Source of the DNA: Clostridioides difficile CD160
GTDB lineage: Bacteria > Bacillota > Clostridia > Peptostreptococcales > Peptostreptococcaceae
DNA length: 52,818 nucleotides
Direction: 5' to 3'
NCBI RefSeq assembly: GCF_000449425.2
Contig: NZ_AVHW01000072.1
Span: 1 to 52,818 of the forward strand
The notes under the pieces were generated by a model, which saw nothing but the letters and a program-made list of their open reading frames with translations, was not told where the DNA came from and did not search any database. The translations under genes were made by a program, and so were the position numbers. Below, in pieces: positions 25,145 to 33,065 of the stretch. Each line of letters starts with the position of its first letter. Position 1 is the first letter of the stretch.

Positions 25145-25816
25145 CTATTCTACCTCGTTCCATAGATACCCCATTCCATAAGCTGTTTTTATATATTTTG
25201 GATTAGATGGGTCATCTTCTACTTTTATCCTAAGTCTTCTTATATTTACAGACACAATATTCTCATCAACATAATTTTCTTCACTATCCCAAATATGATG
25301 TAAAATTTGTTCCTTTAATAATATTTGACCTTTATTTTCAATTAGATAACTTAGAAGTTTGTATTCTACAGAGCTAAGCTCTAAATATACTTCATTTTTA
25401 TATACTCTAAGTAAGTTTTGGTCTAATTTTATTCCATTAGAATATATTATTTTATTATTTGATTTTTTTCTTATTGCTACTTTAACTCTTGCCTTTAATA
25501 CAGATAAAGAGAATGGTTTTGTAATGTAATCATCAAGCCCTATTTCTAATCCTTTTACTTCGTCAACTTCTGAGTCTCTTGCAGTAAGCATTATAATTGG
25601 TATATCTGATTTTTCCCTTATTAGTTTACACACATCAAATCCATTTCCATCTGGAAGATTACAGTCTAAAATTATAAGATCTATATTTTTATTGTTAAAT
25701 ACATGCAATCCTTCTTGTCTTGTATAAGCCTTAAATACATTAAATCCATCACTTTCAAACGCATAAAAAAGACCTTCGTTTAAATTTATATCATCTTCAA
25801 TAATTAATAAGTTCAA
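25145..25816 (-). CDS. Response regulator, OmpR family (left module)
   Basis: This is a 223-residue regulator. The receiver domain carries the acidic pocket IIEDD, phospho-acceptor Asp51 in LIILDCNLPDGNGF, and the switch residues MLTARD and KPFSLSVL. A winged-helix DNA-binding domain occupies residues about 125-220, ending GYLWNEVE. It pairs with the kinase one base downstream and the exporter beyond. It begins at 25816 behind GGAGTGTAAA. It is divergent from, and separated by 2.3 kb from, the equivalent regulator of the right module. Confidence 0.94.
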   Translation of the reverse strand: MNLLIIEDDINLNEGLFYAFESDGFNVFKAYTRQEGLHVFNNKNIDLIILDCNLPDGNGFDVCKLIREKSDIPIIMLTARDSEVDEVKGLEIGLDDYITKPFSLSVLKARVKVAIRKKSNNKIIYSNGIKLDQNLLRVYKNEVYLELSSVEYKLLSYLIENKGQILLKEQILHHIWDSEENYVDENIVSVNIRRLRIKVEDDPSNPKYIKTAYGMGYLWNEVE

Positions 25817-25892
25817 TTTTACACTCCTTTAAATTTTTTAGATAAATAATTATTTTTGTCTTGTTACAGTTTTAATACACATTTATTTTGCT

Positions 25893-25940
25893 AAAAAGAC
25901 TGTAATTAAATTTGTTTTTTCAAATCTAGTTACAGTCTTA
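25893..25940 (-). terminator. Intrinsic terminator after the TetR gene
   Basis: AAGACTGTAA-n-AAATTTG and CAAATCTAGTTACAGTCTT pair with few mismatches around six T. On the minus strand the stem is followed by TTTTTAGC. It insulates the left module's promoter from tetR readthrough. Confidence 0.8.
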
Positions 25941-25950
25941 TACATTGTAT

Positions 25951-26595
25951 TTACACATTCTTAGAATATTCCCTATAAAATATTTTGATTGATTCTAAAT
26001 TATCATTAGTTATGATAGGTACACCACTTGCACTTAAACACTCAGATAGAAATTCAATACGCCTGAAATATTTTTCTGCACTATCTTTAAATAATACAGG
26101 GTCTAGCCAAATATTAATTAAAATTATAAATACTTCAGATACTTCATCTGGATAATCTGTTTTAAAAATACCTTCATCAATACCTTGTTTTATTAAGCAA
26201 GATAATAAAGGAGTTACTTCAATAGTAGATGCGCGTATGTTTTTTATAAAAAAAGCTGGTTTTTTTTGACTGCACATATAATCAATCAATTTTTTTCTTA
26301 TTTCTGAACTAGATATATGTAAGATAAATTCAGATACTTTTCCTCTAACAGTCAACTTAGGATTGTTTAATATTGACTTTAGATTTTCAACCTCTACTCT
26401 TAAACTATTTAATATAATCTCTTCAAACAATATTTCTTTGTCTTTAAAATGATAATACACAGCCTCTTTAGATATATCAAGAGTATCAACGATTTGTTGC
26501 ATAGTTACATCATCATAATCTTGTTCTTCAAATATTTTCCATGCGACTTCTAATATCTGATTTCTTATTTTATCAGAATATTTATTTCTTGACAT
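25951..26595 (-). CDS. TetR family transcriptional regulator
   Basis: This is a 214-residue TetR protein. The N-terminal helix-turn-helix reads DDVTMQQIVDTLDISKEAVY and YHFKDKEILFEEI; the rest is an all-helical ligand-binding and dimer domain without a recognisable subfamily. A perfect 19-bp palindrome at 26623-26641 lies directly downstream of its own canonical promoter, so autorepression is likely. It stands between the two exporter modules and is divergent from the iron-sulfur protein gene. Whether it controls either neighbour cannot be read from the sequence. Confidence 0.9.
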   Translation of the reverse strand: MSRNKYSDKIRNQILEVAWKIFEEQDYDDVTMQQIVDTLDISKEAVYYHFKDKEILFEEIILNSLRVEVENLKSILNNPKLTVRGKVSEFILHISSSEIRKKLIDYMCSQKKPAFFIKNIRASTIEVTPLLSCLIKQGIDEGIFKTDYPDEVSEVFIILINIWLDPVLFKDSAEKYFRRIEFLSECLSASGVPIITNDNLESIKIFYREYSKNV

Positions 26596-26622
26596 ATAAA
26601 TTCACTTCTTTCTTTATAAGTT

Positions 26623-26674
26623 TATACTAATCATTAGTATATTAATTATAATAAGATTCTTTACAATATGTCAA
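26623..26674 (-). promoter_or_regulatory. TetR gene promoter with perfect 19-bp operator
   Basis: On the minus strand TTGACA (26674-26669), an 18-base spacer and TATAAT (26650-26645) are followed at the start point by TATACTAATCATTAGTATA (26623-26641), symmetric at every position. Position and symmetry fit an autoregulatory TetR operator. Confidence 0.8.
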
Positions 26675-26799
26675 CACACTCCATTTAAAGACAACAAAAC
26701 GTATCTATTCCTAAATTTTTTAATATTAATATAATTTCCTTATAAAAATATTATAATCAATTATATAGTTATACATTCCTCAATTTAATTACACTTAAA

Positions 26800-26828
26800 T
26801 TGAAAATACAACGTTGTTCTTATATAAT
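26800..26828 (+). promoter_or_regulatory. Promoter of the iron-sulfur protein gene
   Basis: TTGAAA (26800-26805), a 17-base spacer and TATAAT (26823-26828) form a near-consensus sigma-A promoter. The spacer contains the 10-bp palindrome ACAACGTTGT (26808-26817), placed where a bound repressor would block polymerase. It does not match the palindrome at the TetR promoter. Confidence 0.7.
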
Positions 26829-26887
26829 TAAATTATACAACAATAATGATATATTTTTTAAGTATATTTTTACTAGGGGGAATAGAG

Positions 26888-27952
26888 ATGAAAAGGGTTG
26901 ATGAAAGAAATACTATGTTTGCAAGAGCAAACTATAAAAAGGATAGTACTGCTTATAATGACTATTATAAAAAAAATCCTGAGAAAAAAGAAATTGATGA
27001 TAGTATAAGAAGCAGACCAAATTTGTGTAGTGAAGGAACAATGACTTACAACAAAGTAAACTCTCCAATGGCAAGTAGTGCATTTGATTTTTTATCTGAT
27101 ATAAAATCCTTATGTGAAGGAAAAGTTTCTGACACAAAAGTAGATGTAGATGCAAAATCAATGACAAAAAAAATAAAGGGTCTTGCAAAGCAATATGGAG
27201 CTTCTGTAGTTGGTATAACTAAATTAAGAGACTATCATATTTATACAAATAGGGGGAGACATGAAGAAAATTATGGAGAAGAAGTTAATCTAACTCACAA
27301 ATATGCTATTGTGTTTGGATGTGAGATGGATAAAGAAATGATAAATAGAGCTCCAATGATATGTGAAGTTATAGAAACATCAAAGTGTTATGTAGATGCG
27401 TCTATTGTTGGAATGATTTTAAGTTACTATATAAGAAACTTAGGATATGATGCTAGAAACCATATGGATGCTAATTATTTAGTAATGCCTGTTTTTATAG
27501 CTCGTGATGCTGGTTTGGGGGATATTGGAAGAAATGCTATACTTACAAATAAAGAGTATGGCTCTAGACTTAGATTAGGTGTTGTTACTACAGACATCCC
27601 ACTTTTAGAAGATGAATATGTTGATTTTGGATTAGAAGATTTTTGTAAGGTCTGTAAAAAATGTTCTTTTAATTGTCCTTCTCATTCACTTTCTAATGAT
27701 ATTAAGATTGGTAATGATGGGAAGTATAATTGGGTAATTGAACATGAGACATGCTATATTAAATGGAGATATTTAGGTACAGATTGTGGTATGTGTATAT
27801 CTGCTTGTCCATTCAGCCAAAATCTTGAAACTATAAAAAACACCACTTCTTTTAAGGGTAACAATGAGCTTATTGAAAAAGCTTTAGATGAGTATACTTC
27901 AAAATTTGGTAAACGAATATTTATACCTGGAAATCCTTCTTGGTTAAAATAA
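26888..27952 (+). CDS. Reductive-dehalogenase-like iron-sulfur protein
   Basis: This is a 354-residue cytosolic protein. The C-terminal part has two [4Fe-4S] motifs, CKVCKKCSFNCP (C-x2-C-x2-C-x3-CP) and, after about 40 residues, C-x10-C-x2-C-x3-CPF. The central region (about residues 90-240) resembles the corrinoid-binding part of reductive dehalogenases and epoxyqueuosine reductase. It has no Tat signal peptide and no RdhB membrane anchor gene nearby, so a respiratory dehalogenase is unlikely; a cytosolic corrinoid-dependent reductase is the inference. I start at ATG 26888, behind AGGGGG, rather than the track-like longer frame at 26846. It is monocistronic, with a strong terminator after it. 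Confidence 0.75.
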   Translation: MKRVDERNTMFARANYKKDSTAYNDYYKKNPEKKEIDDSIRSRPNLCSEGTMTYNKVNSPMASSAFDFLSDIKSLCEGKVSDTKVDVDAKSMTKKIKGLAKQYGASVVGITKLRDYHIYTNRGRHEENYGEEVNLTHKYAIVFGCEMDKEMINRAPMICEVIETSKCYVDASIVGMILSYYIRNLGYDARNHMDANYLVMPVFIARDAGLGDIGRNAILTNKEYGSRLRLGVVTTDIPLLEDEYVDFGLEDFCKVCKKCSFNCPSHSLSNDIKIGNDGKYNWVIEHETCYIKWRYLGTDCGMCISACPFSQNLETIKNTTSFKGNNELIEKALDEYTSKFGKRIFIPGNPSWLK

Positions 27953-27969
27953 TTATATTTAGTCAAGAG

Positions 27970-28003
27970 TCTGTCCTATGATAAATTCTAGGACAGATTT
28001 TTT
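27970..28003 (+). terminator. Intrinsic terminator after the iron-sulfur protein gene
   Basis: TCTGTCCTA (27970-27978) pairs with TAGGACAGA (27989-27997), followed directly by six T. Confidence 0.9.
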
Positions 28004-28045
28004 ATTAAACATATAAATTGTTAGATATTTTTTCTTATCTATAAC

Positions 28046-28072
28046 AATTCAGCAATATTTTAGGTTTATAAT
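28046..28072 (+). promoter_or_regulatory. Candidate response-regulator operator and -10, regulator promoter
   Basis: AATTCAGCAATATTTTAG is followed by a TATAAT -10 at 28067-28072. The 25 bases from 28046 match those at 29852-29876 at 20 positions, with the same distance to the -10. This points to one activator binding both promoters, most simply the module's own response regulator. Confidence 0.6.
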
Positions 28073-28110
28073 TAATTTTATAAAATGTCAAACATAAAAG
28101 GAGTAAATGT

Positions 28111-28806
28111 ATGGAAAAAATACTGGTGGTGGAAGATGATACTATATTAAATAAAACTCTATCATATAACTTAATTGAAGATGGATATATTATTACTTCA
28201 AAATTTACAGCTATCTCTGCATTAAAGTCTATTAATGAATGTAAATTTGACTTAATTATTTTAGATGTAAATTTACCAGATAAAAGTGGATTTGAATTAT
28301 GTAAAGAAATCAAGGTAAATTTTGATATACCAATAATTTTCTTGACTGCTAATGATATGGAATATGATATGATTAAAGGCTATGAACTTGGAGCTTTAGA
28401 TTATATAACAAAACCCTTTAATATCAATGTATTTAAACAGAAAGTAAAAGCTCTTTTAAATTATATTAAAACAAAACAAAAACGAGATTACTATAATGAT
28501 GGATATCTTGAAATTAATTTTTCTGAGTTATCGTCCAATATAAATGGAAATCAAATTATATTTACGCCATTAGAATATCGTACCTTAAAACTGTTTATTG
28601 AAAATCCTAAAAATATCTTAACAAGAAAAGTACTTTTAGAAAAGCTCTGGGATATAGATGCTAACTTTGTAGATGAGCACACTTTAACATCTGTTATAAG
28701 TAGGATTAGAAGTAAGATTGAAAAGGATAATTTTCAATATATTAAAACAGTATATGGCATGGGGTATATGTGGTTAGGAGAAAAAGGAGAAAGAAATGAA
28801 TTTTAA
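28111..28806 (+). CDS. Response regulator, OmpR family (right module)
   Basis: This is a 231-residue regulator. The receiver domain carries VVEDD, phospho-acceptor Asp52 in LIILDVNLPDKSGF, the switch FLTAND, and KPFNINVF. A winged-helix domain follows (about 130-225), ending YGMGYMWLGEKGE. It leads the right-hand regulator-kinase-ATPase-permease module and overlaps the kinase start by 11 bases. A candidate operator at 28046-28063 precedes the -10, and its second copy precedes the ATPase gene. It is diverged from but clearly related to the left-module regulator. Confidence 0.94.
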   Translation: MEKILVVEDDTILNKTLSYNLIEDGYIITSKFTAISALKSINECKFDLIILDVNLPDKSGFELCKEIKVNFDIPIIFLTANDMEYDMIKGYELGALDYITKPFNINVFKQKVKALLNYIKTKQKRDYYNDGYLEINFSELSSNINGNQIIFTPLEYRTLKLFIENPKNILTRKVLLEKLWDIDANFVDEHTLTSVISRIRSKIEKDNFQYIKTVYGMGYMWLGEKGERNEF

Positions 28807-29827
28807 AAAACTTTCTTTTAAATCTATTTATTTAATAATTGCCATTAGTATAATTTTTACAGCCATTTTATTTAATGTAGTAATTTATATAATAACTTAT
28901 GATTTAAAACTCGTTGCCTTGTTATTACTATATACAATAGTGCTTTGTGGATTTATAGCATTAATAGTATTTTTACTTCATAAAAAAATAACTGTGTTTT
29001 GTTCTGAAATATGTCACACTTTAGATAATATGATGAATAGTGAAGCTAATACTGAAATTGCATTAGAAGAAGAAACCATTTTATCACGCATCAACCATAA
29101 ATTAGTTAGAATGTATGAGGTTATTCAAGAAAATCGTCATAATATTGCTATGGAAAAAGCTAATTTACAAGAATTAGTTTCTGATATATCTCATCAAATT
29201 AAAACTCCTATTGCAAATTTAAAGATGATTAATACTACCCTACTCAATCAAAGATTTAAAACAGAAATTCAAAATGAATTTTTGATGGATATGGAAGGTC
29301 AATTAGATAAGTTAGATTTTTTGGTGCAGTCTATGGTAAAAACATCTAGGCTAGAAACAGGTATAATTACATTATCAAAAAAGAAGAATTTAATTTATGA
29401 AACAATTGCTATAGCACTTAGTGGAATTTTATTTGATGCTGAAAAAAAGAATATTGAAGTTACAGTTGATTGTGACCCAGATTTATATCTAATTCATGAT
29501 AAAAAATGGACTTCTGAAGCTATTTTTAATATATTGGACAATGCTGTAAAATACACTAATTTTAATGGAAAAATACATGTATCTACAGAATGTTGGGTTA
29601 TGTATACCAAGATAGATATTATTGATAATGGTAAAGGAATATCAGAAAGTCACCAAGCAAAAATCTTTAAAAGGTTTTATCGTGAGGAAGATGTACATGA
29701 TATAGATGGTATTGGAATAGGTCTATATCTTTCAAGGAAAATTATATCTTTGCAAGGTGGATATATTAAAGTTACATCAGATATTGGAAAAGGCTCTACA
29801 TTTTCTATATTCTTACCAAATAAATAA
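28796..29827 (+). CDS. Sensor histidine kinase, intramembrane-sensing type (right module)
   Basis: This is a 343-residue kinase. Two closely spaced N-terminal helices (about residues 11-34 and 38-61) have almost no loop between them, the hallmark of intramembrane-sensing (BceS-like) kinases that read the state of their ABC transporter. H-box LVSDISHQIKTPIANL with His133, N-box NILDNAVKYTNFN, G-boxes DNGKGIS and GIGIGLYLSRK. The start lies inside the regulator's end, with AAGGAGAAAGAA upstream. Confidence 0.92.
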   Translation: MNFKKLSFKSIYLIIAISIIFTAILFNVVIYIITYDLKLVALLLLYTIVLCGFIALIVFLLHKKITVFCSEICHTLDNMMNSEANTEIALEEETILSRINHKLVRMYEVIQENRHNIAMEKANLQELVSDISHQIKTPIANLKMINTTLLNQRFKTEIQNEFLMDMEGQLDKLDFLVQSMVKTSRLETGIITLSKKKNLIYETIAIALSGILFDAEKKNIEVTVDCDPDLYLIHDKKWTSEAIFNILDNAVKYTNFNGKIHVSTECWVMYTKIDIIDNGKGISESHQAKIFKRFYREEDVHDIDGIGIGLYLSRKIISLQGGYIKVTSDIGKGSTFSIFLPNK

Positions 29828-29851
29828 TTCTTTAAATATTTTATTTGTGAT

Positions 29852-29893
29852 AATTCTGCAACATTTTGATTTTATACTGTTCTTATAAGATAT
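29852..29893 (+). promoter_or_regulatory. Candidate response-regulator operator, -10 and shared motif, ATPase promoter
   Basis: AATTCTGCAACATTTTGA precedes TATACT at 29873-29878, mirroring 28046-28072 (20 of 25 bases identical, same spacing). Immediately after it, GTTCTTATAAGATAT (29879-29893) repeats the motif found before the left module's ATPase. The ABC genes of this module thus have their own promoter. Confidence 0.6.
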
Positions 29894-29905
29894 AAAGGAG
29901 GTTTT

Positions 29906-30574
29906 ATGATGAGTATTTTACAAGTAATTGATTTAAAGAAATATTATGGTAAAAATTCAAACATTACCAAAGCTCTCGATGGTGTAAGTCTATCTATTGA
30001 AAAAGGTGAATTTATCTCTATTGTAGGTACATCTGGAAGTGGTAAATCAACATTATTAAACATGATGGGAGGGTTAGATAATCCTACATCTGGAAAGATT
30101 ATTATAAGAGGTAAAGAATTATCAAATATGACTGATGAACAACTTACAATTTTTAGACGTAGAAATATAGGTTTTATATTTCAAAATTATAATCTTGTTC
30201 CTTTGCTTAATGTATATGAGAATATTATTTTACCAATAGGGTTAGATGGGGAGACCATAGATAAAGATTTTATACATGAAATTATAAGTATGCTTTCTCT
30301 GGAAGAAAAACTATATGATATACCAAGTAATCTTTCTGGAGGACAACAACAACGTGTTGCTATAGCTAGAGCACTTGTAACAAAACCTGCTATTATACTA
30401 GCAGACGAACCAACAGGTAATCTTGATAGTAAAACGAGTACAGACGTGTTAGCTTTACTGAAAATGACAAGTGAAAAATTCAATCAAACAATTGTAATGA
30501 TTACTCACAATAATGAAATTGCTCAACTAACTGATAGAATTATTCGCATTGAAGATGGAAAAATTGATAATTAG
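29906..30574 (+). CDS. ABC transporter ATP-binding protein (right module)
   Basis: This is a 222-residue ATPase: Walker [11 protein letters not shown]-loop [10 protein letters not shown], signature [15 protein letters not shown], Walker [19 protein letters not shown]. It is very similar to the left-module ATPase. Two adjacent ATG codons follow AAGGAGG; the first is chosen. The permease gene starts 12 nt after its stop. The internal promoter described above should let it be induced more strongly than the regulator and kinase. Confidence 0.93.
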   Translation: MMSILQVIDLKKYYGKNSNITKALDGVSLSIEKGEFISIVGTSGSGKSTLLNMMGGLDNPTSGKIIIRGKELSNMTDEQLTIFRRRNIGFIFQNYNLVPLLNVYENIILPIGLDGETIDKDFIHEIISMLSLEEKLYDIPSNLSGGQQQRVAIARALVTKPAIILADEPTGNLDSKTSTDVLALLKMTSEKFNQTIVMITHNNEIAQLTDRIIRIEDGKIDN

Positions 30575-30586
30575 GAGGTGTAATAT

Positions 30587-33004
30587 ATGTTTAAAAATAA
30601 TAATCGTGCCTTTATAAGAAAAATAGCTTTAAATGATTTAAAAAGTAATAAACTAAAAACATCTCTTTCAGGTATTATTATAATGATTTCTACATGTTTA
30701 CTGTTAACAGTAGCCTTAGTTTCATATAATAGTTCTGTAGATTTAGTTAATGCATCTCCATATCATGCTATATATAAATCTGTAAATGAAAAATCAAAGA
30801 ACATACTATATCAAGATAAAAATTTTAGTGATGTAGGGATATACAAGTTACTTGGAAGTAATAAGAAGACAGATTATATGATGTCAACTATTTATGCAGA
30901 TGACATGGCAATTAAACTTATGAATTTTCAACCATTGAAAGGTACTATGCCTACAACGAAAAATGAAATTGCTATTTCTAAAAAATATTTACAACAACTT
31001 GGTTTAAATAAAGATATTGGAGACAGTATCAAATTAAATTATCGTGATAACATAACAAGCAAAGAAATACAAGATAATTTTATTATTGTTGGTCTCTTAG
31101 AAAATTATTATCAAGATAAGGCTAAACAATATTATACAGTTGTTTCAAATGAATATTTTAAGAATACAACTTCTACATCTTTACAAAATAAAAGTAGTAG
31201 TTTTGATGAGACAAGACCTGATAGTGTAGACATATTAGTCAGATTATCAAAAGAAAATACAAAGAAAGATTCAGCTTCTATTAAGAGACAATTAAAAGAT
31301 ATTGGTTTTTCTTTAGGTATTGAAAAATATAATATATATTTAAATGATAAATATATTGAATCAAATTTAATTGATAATGAACAGATTATTACAGTTTTAG
31401 CAGTTGGAATGGTTATTCTTTTTTCTAGTATTTTTGTTATATATAGTATATTTTATGTTTCAGTTGTTAATTCAGTTCAGATGTATGCGAAGTTGAAATC
31501 TTTAGGTATGACTTCTTTTCAGTTAAAAAAGATTATTTCTCTACAAGGAAATATTTTATCGGTTATTTTTATTCCATTAGGTGTCATTACCTCCTGTATA
31601 ATTACTTACATAATTCAACCATTAGCGTGGCAGATGATAGATAATTTATTTATAATCTTAATTTTATCACTAGTAATGTTTTTAACTGTTAGAATTTCTT
31701 TACATAAACCAGCTAGAATTATTTCTAAAATATCTGCTATTGAAGCCATGCAATACACAGAAACTAAGGTTAGAAAAAAAATCAAAAATTTTAATTATAT
31801 AAATATTAAAAATTTAGCATTAAAAAATATTGAATCAAATAGAAAGAAAAACCTAATTGCATTAATTTCATTAAGTATTAGTGGAGTTTTATTTATTTCA
31901 ATTGCTAATCTTGCTAATTCAATAGATTTCAAAAAACAGTTGTCTCAGCAATTTGTATATAACGAAAATTATATTGTAAGCGTTAAAAGCGATAACTTAT
32001 ATGAGCGCATTACACAAATCCAGCAAAATAACCCATTAACAGATTCTCTTAAAAATGAAATTGAATCTATTTATGGAGTAAAAAAAGTAATTGAATCTAA
32101 ATCAATTAAAGTTAATATTATAGACCCTTACATCAAAGATAAAGATAATAGACAATTTACTACTTTAATTAAAGGTATTACACCTGAACTTTCAAAATCA
32201 TTTGAAGAATACATTGTCAGTGGGAAAATAGATTATAAAAAACTCAACTCAGATGATTTAATTATAAATAAGTATAGAACGAAATCCTATGGATTAGATT
32301 TAAAAGTTGGAGATACAGTTACATTTGATATTTTTAGTGGAAATGATATTATTAAAAAGCAAATGAAGGTCAAAGGAATTATTGACAATTCTAATTCAGG
32401 AAATATGTTTTTTACTTCGGATAAGACCTTAGAATCTCTAACACCATATAATACAAATTTAGATTTTTCTATTTTGATAGATAAAAAGTGCTCTAAAGAA
32501 GTTGAAGAAAGTTTATTAAACATCATACAGAAAAATTCAAGTTTAATGATTTATTCATATGAGGATGATTATGAAATGATTACTAGAGCATTTCAATATA
32601 TAGTTATAACTTCATACATTTTTGTTGGTCTAATCTCCTGTTTTGGTATACTAAATATGACCAATATTCTAATAAATAGTGTTTTAATTAGAAAAAAAGA
32701 GTTTGCCTTACTTCAAGCTGTTGGAATGACAAAAAAGCAACTTCGAAAGATGCTTTACAGAGAAGGTCTAAATATAAGTATTAAAGCTGTATGTATTTCA
32801 AGTTTATTAGGTTATTTGGGTTCAAGCCTACTTTGTACTTTTATAAAAGATGTAATTAGATTAGATTTTATTAATTTTAAATTTTCTATATTTACTATTT
32901 TAATTTTTTCATTTGTATTAATTGGTATACAGGTTTTAACAACTGAATTACTTGTGAGAAATATAGAAAAAAAATCACTTACAGAACGCTTACGTTCTCA
33001 ATAA
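30587..33004 (+). CDS. ABC transporter permease with FtsX domains (right module)
   Basis: This is an 805-residue permease. It has helix 1 (about residues 22-47), an extracellular domain of about 200 residues, and three helices around 265-375 (with LAVGMVILFSSIFVIYSIFY). A helix near 425 is followed by a second extracellular domain of about 220 residues and a C-terminal FtsX domain of three helices (about 665-795). The topology matches the left-module permease but the extracellular domains differ, so the recognised compounds probably differ. AGGAGGTG precedes the ATG. Confidence 0.88.
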   Translation: MFKNNNRAFIRKIALNDLKSNKLKTSLSGIIIMISTCLLLTVALVSYNSSVDLVNASPYHAIYKSVNEKSKNILYQDKNFSDVGIYKLLGSNKKTDYMMSTIYADDMAIKLMNFQPLKGTMPTTKNEIAISKKYLQQLGLNKDIGDSIKLNYRDNITSKEIQDNFIIVGLLENYYQDKAKQYYTVVSNEYFKNTTSTSLQNKSSSFDETRPDSVDILVRLSKENTKKDSASIKRQLKDIGFSLGIEKYNIYLNDKYIESNLIDNEQIITVLAVGMVILFSSIFVIYSIFYVSVVNSVQMYAKLKSLGMTSFQLKKIISLQGNILSVIFIPLGVITSCIITYIIQPLAWQMIDNLFIILILSLVMFLTVRISLHKPARIISKISAIEAMQYTETKVRKKIKNFNYINIKNLALKNIESNRKKNLIALISLSISGVLFISIANLANSIDFKKQLSQQFVYNENYIVSVKSDNLYERITQIQQNNPLTDSLKNEIESIYGVKKVIESKSIKVNIIDPYIKDKDNRQFTTLIKGITPELSKSFEEYIVSGKIDYKKLNSDDLIINKYRTKSYGLDLKVGDTVTFDIFSGNDIIKKQMKVKGIIDNSNSGNMFFTSDKTLESLTPYNTNLDFSILIDKKCSKEVEESLLNIIQKNSSLMIYSYEDDYEMITRAFQYIVITSYIFVGLISCFGILNMTNILINSVLIRKKEFALLQAVGMTKKQLRKMLYREGLNISIKAVCISSLLGYLGSSLLCTFIKDVIRLDFINFKFSIFTILIFSFVLIGIQVLTTELLVRNIEKKSLTERLRSQ

Positions 33005-33013
33005 AAAACAAAA

Positions 33014-33060
33014 AATATGAGTTGCCATCAGTCTATAAATAGATGATGACAACTCATATT
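33014..33060. terminator. Bidirectional terminator
   Basis: AATATGAGTTG pairs with CAACTCATATT, and the interior also pairs partly. On the minus strand TTTTTTGTTTTTT follows. It separates the convergent right-module permease and the multi-pass permease gene. Confidence 0.85.
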
Positions 33061-33065
33061 TTACT

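Noticed and set aside
24186-25900. Shared operator between the left module's regulator and ATPase promoters
   Set aside because: TGTAACAA/TTACAA-like strings occur at both, but alignment needs gaps and is not above chance in this AT-rich DNA.
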